Assembly (NCBI RefSeq): GCF_009362735.1
Contig: NZ_WHNP01000049.1
Location: 1-57,910, forward strand
Length of the DNA stretch: 57,910 nt
Direction of reading: 5' to 3'
Source: Paraburkholderia franconis
GTDB lineage: Bacteria; Pseudomonadota; Gammaproteobacteria; Burkholderiales; Burkholderiaceae
Both the position numbers and the translations under genes were made by a program. Below, one piece after another: positions 33,946 to 40,302 of the stretch. A model generated the notes under the pieces. The model did not search any database. It was not told the origin of the DNA and worked only from the letters and a program-made list of their open reading frames with translations. How positions within the stretch are numbered: the first letter of the stretch is position 1; every line of letters begins with the position of its first letter.

Positions 33946-34434
33946 CGGTGCGCGCGCCCGAGCCGCTTGGCGCGCAGCACGAGCTGGAGGCCTTCCCTTC
34001 GGGAGTCGAGAGTCTGGACCACTGGCTGAAGCACCGCGTGCTGAAAAATCCGGAAAGCGGGGCCTCCCGGACCTTTGTCGCCTGCGACGGCCAGCGGGTG
34101 CTGGCGTACTACGCGCTCGCGTCGGGCGCCGTGGCCCTGGATGACGCGCCGGGGCATTTTCGCCGCAATATCCCGGACCTCATTCCTGTGGTGGTGCTGG
34201 GTCGCCTCGCGGAAGACCGCTCACTGCAGGGCGGGAGCCCGGTCGGGCCCTGATACGTGATGCTGGTCAGCGCGTCGTGCAGGCGGTCAGCACGATCGGC
34301 ATTCGCGGCCTGATCGTGCATGCACTGTCAACGGACGCACGGACCTTTTATATGAGCGGGTCGGGTTCGAGCCATCGCCGCTCGATCCGATGATGTTGAT
34401 GGTTACGCTGTCCAACCTGCAGGCCGCGCTTTGA
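33942..34434 (+). pseudogene. GNAT-family toxin (TacT-like), frameshifted
   Basis: TacT toxins acetylate aminoacyl-tRNA. The first frame (MTVRAPEPLGAQHELEAFPS, LDHWLKHRVLKNPESGASRT, VVVLGRLAEDRSLQGGSP) ends at 34253. Downstream, other frames continue LIRDAGQRVVQAVSTIGIRG, LIVHALSTDARTFY, then GFEPSPLDPMMLMVTLSNLQ and a stop at 34434. At least two frameshifts separate the acetyl-CoA loop (normally QGxGLG) from the rest. With the antitoxin also broken, the whole module looks dead. Confidence 0.75.
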
Positions 34435-34652
34435 CCATCGCGAACCGCTCGCAGCTGCGCCGCAGCACCCTCAACGCACCTGAACGCGGATTCCGCTGCA
34501 CTGCGTGCGTTCGTGCGGCGCGTGCCGATAGTCGATCGCACGCCTGTATTACGACGCCGACACTGCGTCGCGTGCGGCGAGACCCGAGATGACGGAGCGC
34601 CATTGCTTGCGCACGATTCCTTACCTCCCAGTCTGACTCCCGATAGGTATTG

Positions 34653-35213
34653 CTAGTCCAGTTCCGCCCAGCCAAGGATCACTTTCAGCTGGTCGTAGGC
34701 ATTCGCGATGCGCTTGTGTAGCGTTTCGAGCTCATCGCCATGGGACGCGGATACGGCGATCGCATGCGCAATCTGTCGCATGCGCACCAGCGCATCGCGA
34801 CATTCTGCTATGTGTGTGACTGTCGCTTCGAGCTCGCCTGCCCAGGTAGCGTGAATCACATCTTCTGCCCCGTCGAAGACTTTCAACTGCGAACTGAAGC
34901 GTGCCGAGGCGGCCGCCTGAGCGGAGTCGTCTGCCGTGTCCGAACCGCTTTCGGGCGGATTGCGCCAGATGCGGCCCAATCCGGCCACATCACAGAGAAT
35001 GGCCCAACTGGCATACGGAATGGGGGCGTCGCCTCCCGTGTATCGCCGGATCGTGCGCGATCCGGCGGAACCCAGCCCCAGCAGCTGAGCAGCCGCGGCG
35101 CCGCTCAGCTTTCCCAGGCGCAGTACTTCGCGCACCTCGTTGGCCTCTGGGCGGACCCAGAAGTCATGGGCTGGGCGCAGACACGCCGGCCGGATAGTGG
35201 TCCGTTCGTTCAT
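34653..35213 (-). CDS. HTH-containing hypothetical regulator
   Basis: A 186-aa protein. Residues 20-85 look like an XRE-type HTH adapted for plasmid or phage regulators: EVREVLRLGKLSGAAAAQLL, GLGSAGSRTIRRYTGGDAPI, PYASWAILCDVAG. The C-terminal 75 residues are a long helix with heptads (ATVTHIAECRDALVRMRQIA), suitable for dimerisation. It stands alone, with no partner on the same strand. Target unknown. Confidence 0.6.
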   Translation of the reverse strand: MNERTTIRPACLRPAHDFWVRPEANEVREVLRLGKLSGAAAAQLLGLGSAGSRTIRRYTGGDAPIPYASWAILCDVAGLGRIWRNPPESGSDTADDSAQAAASARFSSQLKVFDGAEDVIHATWAGELEATVTHIAECRDALVRMRQIAHAIAVSASHGDELETLHKRIANAYDQLKVILGWAELD

Positions 35214-35255
35214 CTATCAAATTTCCCGTTGTCGGTTGATGCGATTGCACTCCAG

Positions 35256-35278
35256 CCCCCACGGCTTCGCCGTGGGGG
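35256..35278. terminator. Perfect 10-bp stem hairpin (CCCCCACGGC / GCCGTGGGGG)
   Basis: Arms at 35256-35265 and 35269-35278 with a TTC loop. It is 43 bp upstream of the start of the minus-strand regulator gene, so as a terminator it would have to serve the plus strand, where no gene is visible. Very similar hairpins followed by ATTCACG are found at the ends of IS200/IS605-type elements. No tnpA or tnpB frame is visible nearby, so a remnant end is only a possibility. Confidence 0.45.
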
Positions 35279-35803
35279 ATTCACGCGCCCACCGGGCGCT
35301 TGACGACCCCGACCGGCGGTCCACCGGTGCCGGAACCGGATCGTCCCGCCGCGATCCGCGGCGCGCCGGCGCGCACCCCATGCCTGCCGGCGCGGGCCCT
35401 AGGCGCCTCGATCCGGGCGCGCGGCGCGCGCGATATGCCCGTGATTATCCCGATTCCGGCCTGCAGGAGGGAGGGTCCGCGCGGGCACCCGGTGCTGCCC
35501 GCCTACGACGCATCATGCGCGATCGGGCGGCCCGCGAAGACCGCCCCGGATTTCAGGCCTTGCCGTCACGGCGATAGCTTGCGCTGCACAGCGCCAAGCG
35601 AATCGCGGCCGTCTGTTTGGGCTTGCACCTGGCGACATCGAACCCAGGCACGGGCTCGTCGACGATCCGTCCGTACATGTCAACGTCAGACGCGGTTTAG
35701 CATAGAGCGCGCCGTCTACGCCGGGTGATTGCCTAGCACACAGTAGTGGATCACCTGGTCAATCCCGGTAATGGTCAAGACGCTAGTCATGTCAGCCTCA
35801 CCG

Positions 35804-35826
35804 GCCCGCGCAATTGTTGCGCGGGC
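35804..35826. terminator. Hairpin terminator of the minus-strand operon
   Basis: Perfect inverted repeat GCCCGCGCAA-TTG-TTGCGCGGGC, with partly matching outer flanks (CCTCACC and GAGGTGG). It lies 8 bp beyond the stop at 35834 of the last minus-strand frame in the 37682-to-35834 group. The position fits a terminator, although no long T run follows. Confidence 0.5.
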
Positions 35827-35833
35827 GAGGTGG

Positions 35834-36027
35834 TCAGTCAGGGATCCGCACCTCATACAGCCCGTTGTGAATAATCGTCACGTCGGAGCAGGACATACGT
35901 GCAATCTCGCAGGTGAAGTCAAACGGTCCGCAAAAGGGCATGATTTCAGGAATGGAGTGGTCGCCGACCGAGGTATCCAGCACATCGCCGCTGACCCGTT
36001 CTGGACACGTTTCTTGACGGTCGTCAT
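35834..36027 (-). pseudogene. Small ORF after the DUF932 group, possibly frameshifted
   Basis: The C-terminal frame reads ERVSGDVLDTSVGDHSIPEI, MPFCGPFDFTCEIARMSC, VTIIHNGLYEVRIPD, a plausible small protein domain. A start codon coupled to the upstream gene (ATG at 36027 overlapping its TGA) is in another frame and reads MTTVKKRVQ. A one-base change near 36003 would join the two. Without it the frame runs open to 36142 across the neighbouring gene. Family unknown. Confidence 0.35.
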
Positions 36028-36332
36028 TGCAGGTGGCCCCGGTCTTCGATGGGCATCGCAACCGGCGCGGAGGGCGGCAGCCGCTCGAAGGTGGCGAGCG
36101 CTGAACGTGCAATCGCGCGAAGCTCCTCAAGGTGCATGTCAATGGCGTTGGTGTCGAGGTCGAGCATGTCGGCGATGCGCTTCAGTGCGTCGGCGGAATG
36201 CGCGGCAGCGTCAGCCGACAACGCCATGCGGTATAGTTCGCCGCGCACGATGCTTCGGTCTCCATATTGCCAGACAGCCAGTAGCGGCAGCAGCGCGGCG
36301 AGCCACGTGGGACGGGTGTTGAGCGTATCCAT
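36024..36332 (-). CDS. Small hypothetical protein
   Basis: A 102-aa protein from MDTLNTRPTWLAALLPLLAV. The first 25 residues are mildly hydrophobic. The rest is helical (ADAAAHSADALKRIADMLDL, HLEELRAIARSALATFERL). It lies 51 nt after the DUF932 gene on the same strand and probably belongs to the same transcript. No family recognised. The start has only a weak GGGGAT upstream. Confidence 0.5.
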   Translation of the reverse strand: MDTLNTRPTWLAALLPLLAVWQYGDRSIVRGELYRMALSADAAAHSADALKRIADMLDLDTNAIDMHLEELRAIARSALATFERLPPSAPVAMPIEDRGHLQ

Positions 36333-36383
36333 TTGATATCCCCATGTCAGGGAAGAGGCCGGCCCGCAGGCCAGGCATCCCGG

Positions 36384-37211
36384 TTAGCCGCGCATGCGGC
36401 GCAGTTCGTCAGCAAGTACCCACAGGGCGCGGTTAAGTTTGACGTTCTGATCGATGCCGGTGACGGCGCGTGTGGTCGTGGGCCGCCCATTCGCGTTGCG
36501 GCCATGCAGACCGCCGCGAATCATGTTTTCCTGGACGCGCGAGAAAGTACTCCAGAGATCCGGTGCGCGATCCTCTACGCGACGTGGCGCGAGTAGTTGA
36601 CGTTCGGTGACCGGCGCGGGCTTGCCCTCGTCGTACCGTAGCGCGAGCGCCGCACGGGCGAAGGCCGTCTGCTCGCCCTCATCAAGTACCGAAGCCATCA
36701 TGCCCTCGCGCTGTTCTGCAGCGGCCTCGAAGCTGTCGAGCATCCTGAACGCGCCTTCGATGACCTCGCCGACCACGTCGCCCTTGTGCGGCACGCGGAT
36801 ATCGGCGATGGTGTCGCCGCACACCATGCCGTTCTGACAGACGAACCTGAAGCAGCCCCCCACTAATTGACAGCTTGAGGTCCCGTTGTGCGCATTGAGC
36901 AGCACGATTTCGTTGGCTTCTTTGCCGTTGATCTGCTCGGCATGCCTTAGCCGGAGCATGTGCCTTGTGTAATCGCGCATTCCCTCGTTGCGCACGCGTG
37001 TCTGGCAAACCATGAAGGGCTGAAAGCCTTCCTTGCGCAAGGCGTCGAGCACATCAATGGTCGAGATGTAGCTGTAGCGCGCGGAGCGGCTTTCATGTGC
37101 GGCCTGCGCAAGGATGGACGGCGCGACCTGCGCAATCTCGTCATTCGATAGTGGGCGGTCCGAACGCAGGGCGAGGGCGTTACGGCTAAAGCGGCTGGCA
37201 AGCGTATTCAT
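36384..37211 (-). CDS. DUF932 domain protein
   Basis: A 275-aa protein. Signature segments of DUF932 are visible: ISTIDVLDALRKEGFQPFMV, RVRNEGMRDYTRHMLRLRHA, EIVLLNAHNGTSSCQLVGGC, RFVCQNGMVCGDTIADIRVP and a C-terminal helix region. The family is widespread on plasmids and phages, often close to antirestriction or recombination genes; its biochemical role is unresolved. Here it follows ardB by 54 nt. Full length, with GGGGGAAC before the ATG. Confidence 0.88.
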   Translation of the reverse strand: MNTLASRFSRNALALRSDRPLSNDEIAQVAPSILAQAAHESRSARYSYISTIDVLDALRKEGFQPFMVCQTRVRNEGMRDYTRHMLRLRHAEQINGKEANEIVLLNAHNGTSSCQLVGGCFRFVCQNGMVCGDTIADIRVPHKGDVVGEVIEGAFRMLDSFEAAAEQREGMMASVLDEGEQTAFARAALALRYDEGKPAPVTERQLLAPRRVEDRAPDLWSTFSRVQENMIRGGLHGRNANGRPTTTRAVTGIDQNVKLNRALWVLADELRRMRG

Positions 37212-37265
37212 GCTGTTCCCCCAATGAAAGGAGCAGCCCCGACCCCGCGGGCCGGGGCCGGTGGA

Positions 37266-37682
37266 TCAGTCGATTGCGCGGAGAATATTGGCGGCCTCCA
37301 CGTGCTGCGTGGCGAACACGCGCAACTGGTGATAGCGGTCGGCGATGGCATCGTCGAGCGTTCTTTCCGCGAGGTGGCAGAGGGCGAACAGGGTCACGGT
37401 GATGCCGAAGGCGTCCGCGCCCATCATGTCGCTGTAGCCGTTCAGGTGCCGGCGCACATGCACGCGCGCCGAGTCAGCCGGGGCCATGTAGAAGCCGCCA
37501 TTGGACAGCGTGAAGAAGTGCCACAGGCCGCCCTGGTAGCTGCGGCACAGGCGGGCCGCCCAGTCGTACAGCAGTGATTCACCGGCCAGGTAGTGGCAGC
37601 CGAGAAAGCGCGGCAGGACGTTCAGGCGCAGTTCATCGGGGACGACGGCAGACGCAATAGGGGTTTCAGCTTCAGTGGTCAT
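37266..37682 (-). CDS. ardB: ArdB-type antirestriction protein
   Basis: A 138-aa protein using the ATG at 37682 (MTTEAETPIASAVVPDELRL), with GGAGAT upstream; the frame is open to 37781. Hallmarks of ArdB are LPRFLGCHYLAGESLLYDWA, CRSYQGGLWHFFTLSNGGFY and MAPADSARVHV. ArdB relieves type I restriction, helping an incoming plasmid to establish. Two short palindromes lie in its upstream region and may be its operators. Confidence 0.88.
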   Translation of the reverse strand: MTTEAETPIASAVVPDELRLNVLPRFLGCHYLAGESLLYDWAARLCRSYQGGLWHFFTLSNGGFYMAPADSARVHVRRHLNGYSDMMGADAFGITVTLFALCHLAERTLDDAIADRYHQLRVFATQHVEAANILRAID

Positions 37683-37740
37683 CGGAGATCTCCGGGTAGA
37701 CACCCGAGGCGGGCTGCCTGGGTTATCTGAGTACCATTGT

Positions 37741-37798
37741 AGGGCACTACGCCCTATATAACAAGGAAAATCGGTTGTCATGTAGGGGTATATGCCCT
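37741..37798. promoter_or_regulatory. Paired AGGG(C/G)-N5-GCCCT palindromes upstream of ardB
   Basis: AGGGCACTACGCCCT at 37741-37755 and AGGGGTATATGCCCT at 37784-37798, centres 43 bp apart, lie between ardB (minus) and the ParB-like pseudogene (plus). TATATAAC follows the first copy and could be part of a -10 box. The pair looks like binding sites of one regulator, controlling the divergent genes. The regulator is not identified. Confidence 0.5.
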
Positions 37799-37852
37799 AG
37801 CGTGTCGGTGCGGCCGGGCATCCCGCTCGGGCCGCTAACCGGAGGAAACTCT

Positions 37853-38460
37853 GATGCAAACTGTCTCTGAACATAAGGTTGTGCGCACAACTATTAAATA
37901 CGCGCCCTATTCGCGGTTGATCCTCTCTCCCCTGAACGCAAGAAAGCGCCGACCGGGATCGAGGTGCTCGCCGAAACGATTGCAGGGCCTGGGCTGATGC
38001 AGAACCTCCTTGTGCACGAGATCAAAGGGCGCGGGAAATTGCCGAAACTTAGCGTGTGCGCGGGGCAGCGGCGGCTCGCCGCGCTCGATCTGCTGTTTTC
38101 CCAGGGCCGTATTACGACGGACTACCAGGTGCCGATGCTGGTCGTGAGCGACGGCGAAGCTTTGCAGACGGCTCACCGCGCACCGGACGGCTGCGGTGCA
38201 GGCGGAACTGATGACGCGGTCCAACGTGGCGCTCGCAGTGCTGATGGTCCGAATGGTCCCAGTCGTGTTCGAGGAAGTCTATTTGCGGCAGTTCGCGGAG
38301 CATGCAATCCGGATCGACATACACACGTAACGCGATGCGCTGGTGTCGAACGCCGACGACATGGCGGAGAGCGTCGCCTGGAAGGTGAGCCTGCAGAAGC
38401 CGTCGGTCCTTCACCCCGGCGGCTCTTTGCTGTGGGAGTGGGAGAAAAGAGGTACGGGAC
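37853..38460 (+). pseudogene. ParB/KorB-like gene with large internal deletion and frameshifts
   Basis: Starts with MQTVSEHKVVRTTIKYAPYS and SPLNARK, which then jumps to another frame reading GIEVLAETIAGPGLMQNLLV, KLPKLSVCAGQRRLAALDLL, then YQVPMLVVSDGEAL. This is the ParB nuclease-like domain with box II as AGQRRLAAL. Immediately after, a third frame has HRTAAVQAELMTRSNVALAV, VLMVRMVPVVFEEVYLRQFA, and then DALVSNADDMAESVAWK, which belong near the C-terminus of the same long (about 650 aa) plasmid family. So more than half of the gene is deleted. It is distinct from the working parB at 29219. Confidence 0.7.
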
Positions 38461-38620
38461 CGCACGCCGGGTTGACCGGGCTCCTCTGCAATGCTTGTTG
38501 GCCTGTGTGCACAAGTATGCGTGTTGCGCGCGCCGCGCGCCCGTATCGAGGGCCACGACGACCCATGCAGGATGCATGGAGAGAGGCCCGACTCGGCGCA
38601 ACGCGGCAGTGCGGTACGGC

Positions 38621-39145
38621 TCAGCGCCTGGGTGATCTGCCGTATTTGCGTGCTATTTCATCGAGTCTAGTGCTGGAAAGCAGCGGCTGGTCGTATTGCT
38701 GCGCTTCGAGCTTGATCAACTGCATGCGCGACAGGTGCGGGTTTTCGGCAGCGAGTTCATCGAGCGTCCTGATACCCGCGCGAGGCGAGCAAGTGGAAGA
38801 CGTGGAGGCGTGCGACGCGGGTGCTACCTGCCTGACAGGGGCGGCGGGCGCAGGGGTGGGTGCGGGCGATGCAGGACGGCTGAACGGCGCATGTGTGCGG
38901 TTTGGTGCACATCGGCCGAGGCGCTTGCGGATGCGGTGCAGGGCGTTGTCGAAAACGGGGAGACTCATGGTGAGGCCGCGCTTTTGCAAACGTGCGTGGA
39001 GTTCGCGCCTGGAGACGCCGCGCGCCATGGCGGCATCGATCTGGTCGATCAGACCGGCAAGCTGCGCGGTTTCGGAGCGGGTGGTGCTGGTTGCGGGCGC
39101 ATCGAGCAGGTCTTCGACAACGGCGGCGAGGTCGGTCAGCGGCAT
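38621..39145 (-). CDS. Hypothetical protein divergent from the mobilization genes
   Basis: A 174-aa protein. Residues 1-75 are helical, with an HTH-like stretch (LIDQIDAAMARGVSRRELHA, RLQKRGLTMSLPVFDNALHR, IRKRLG). Then comes a Pro/Ala linker with many prolines, and a C-terminal segment LDELAAENPHLSRMQLIKLE, DEIARKYGRSPRR. A small DNA-binding protein divergent from mobC across the candidate oriT could be a relaxosome accessory or repressor; this is inference. Family not recognised. Confidence 0.5.
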   Translation of the reverse strand: MPLTDLAAVVEDLLDAPATSTTRSETAQLAGLIDQIDAAMARGVSRRELHARLQKRGLTMSLPVFDNALHRIRKRLGRCAPNRTHAPFSRPASPAPTPAPAAPVRQVAPASHASTSSTCSPRAGIRTLDELAAENPHLSRMQLIKLEAQQYDQPLLSSTRLDEIARKYGRSPRR

Positions 39146-39474
39146 GGCGAGGTCTGCGAATAGTCAACGCTGACTGATGGTGCTACAAAAGCGCTAAATA
39201 GTCAAAAATGCGTGGTGAGTAAAGCTTTAGTTATGCGAATTGATGCTTGAAACGTGCAATATCGATGCTACAGTGTTTGCCATGCAGTGTCGGTGCGAGG
39301 CACGTCGGATATGTTTACGGATCGCTACGCGCTTCGTAAAATATCTCGTGCCAAAGGGGCAAGGCCCCTTTGCAACCCCGACGCGGGCCACGGCACCGCG
39401 TCAATCGCGCCAACGAGTCTGTCGGCAACATTCAGCACTGCCTGGTATGCAATACGAATAGGAGGCGCTTTCCT
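39146..39474. other. Intergenic region, candidate oriT
   Basis: This 329-bp region lies between a divergent small DNA-binding protein and the mobilization genes. It contains a perfect inverted repeat CAAAGGGGC-AAG-GCCCCTTTG at 39352-39372, followed by CAACCCCGACGCGGGCC. Its left half is AT-rich (39180-39270). An inverted repeat next to mobC and a relaxase is where the transfer origin is normally found, and the nick would lie a few bases beyond one arm. The nic site cannot be assigned from sequence alone. Confidence 0.5.
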
Positions 39475-39729
39475 ATGATTCCGACCAGCGAGTGGGTGAT
39501 CCAGCGTGTGATGAAGCCGAGCGGCTTCGCGTGCAACATGCGGTGGCAGTATCTGCCGTGGGCGGGTTATACACATCCCATGACGGGCGATCAGGCGATG
39601 CGCGCGTTATGCGAATGCGGAGCGCACTGGCCGACGTATGAGTTCCGCGCGCATCCGATTGACGGCGACATGACTCGATTCGATCTGCCAGGGCAGTCGG
39701 CAGACTGGACGCATCCCGTGGGGCTCTGA
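39475..39729 (+). CDS. Small hypothetical protein upstream of mobC
   Basis: An 84-aa protein, MIPTSEWVIQRVMKPSGFAC, with AGGAGG 9 nt before the ATG. It contains CNMRWQYLPWAGYTH, RALCECGAHWPTYEF and a short C-terminal acidic segment. Cysteines in CEC and earlier may bind a metal, but there are only three. It ends 2 nt before mobC and is surely co-transcribed with it. No family recognised. Confidence 0.6.
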   Translation: MIPTSEWVIQRVMKPSGFACNMRWQYLPWAGYTHPMTGDQAMRALCECGAHWPTYEFRAHPIDGDMTRFDLPGQSADWTHPVGL

Positions 39730-39731
39730 TC

Positions 39732-40097
39732 ATGCCACGCAAAAAGAGCAACGATGGAGCAGGGCTCGGCAAACCGATTGCGTTTCGCTTGTCGGATGCG
39801 GATCGTGCGGTCTATCTTGAGAAGGTGAACCGGAGCGGGCTGACGCAGTCGGAATTTTTCCGGCAGGCGGTGCTCACTAACCGGACGCAGGTGATCGCAC
39901 GACCGGTGGCCAGTGCGGACCGTAAGCGCCTGCTCTATATCTTCAACAAGACGAGCAACAATCTGAACCAGATCGCGCATCGCGCGAACTCGGAACACCT
40001 GAGCGGTGATCTGTCAGAAGCGACCTACGAGCAGCTGCTCACGCAACTGCAGATGATCTCGCGCTATCTGAAAAACACGCTCGAGAAAGTGGACTGA
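39732..40097 (+). CDS. mobC: MobC-type relaxosome accessory protein
   Basis: A 121-aa protein. The N-terminal half is a ribbon-helix-helix (GKPIAFRLSDADRAVYLEKV, SGLTQSEFFRQAVLTNRTQV). The C-terminal half has KRLLYIFNKTSNNLNQIAHR and LLTQLQMISRYLKNTLEK, the N-x-L-N-Q-I-A-x-x-x-N pattern of the MobC family. MobC proteins bind oriT and help the relaxase open the DNA. It lies between the candidate oriT and the relaxase gene. Confidence 0.88.
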   Translation: MPRKKSNDGAGLGKPIAFRLSDADRAVYLEKVNRSGLTQSEFFRQAVLTNRTQVIARPVASADRKRLLYIFNKTSNNLNQIAHRANSEHLSGDLSEATYEQLLTQLQMISRYLKNTLEKVD

Positions 40098-40131
40098 CCG
40101 GATACGGATACAGGTACGGAAACAAGCGGAC

Positions 40132-40302
40132 ATGGACATCGATCGCATAGGTCAACCAATCGTCGTCACGCCGACGACGCCACTGTGCGTCGAGCGACAT
40201 AGCGAGGCCATGCGACCGTCACCCATCGTGCATGAATACTGCTGCTTCGCATTTCGCGATCGTCGTTCTGATGTGCGCCACAGTGAGGGTGAGCGATGCT
40301 GA
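40132..40302 (+). CDS. Short ORF between mobC and the relaxase
   Basis: A 56-codon frame, MDIDRIGQPIVVTPTTPLCV, ending in a TGA that overlaps the relaxase start by 7 bp (40296-40302). It fills the otherwise empty 198-bp gap. No motif and an atypical His/Arg-rich tail. Only its position and the overlap speak for translation. Confidence 0.3.
   Translation: MDIDRIGQPIVVTPTTPLCVERHSEAMRPSPIVHEYCCFAFRDRRSDVRHSEGERC

Larger units (their letters stand above)
35214..35833. other. Non-coding or degenerate stretch
   Basis: Plus-strand frames (such as 35300-35728) are Arg/Ala/Pro-rich without recognisable motifs and have no ribosome site. The region contains two strong hairpins listed separately. It may be the decayed remainder of a mobile element. 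Confidence 0.4.

Noticed and set aside
35300..35728. 142-codon plus-strand ORF
   Set aside because: Arg/Pro/Ala-rich composition typical of a random GC-rich open frame; no motif.
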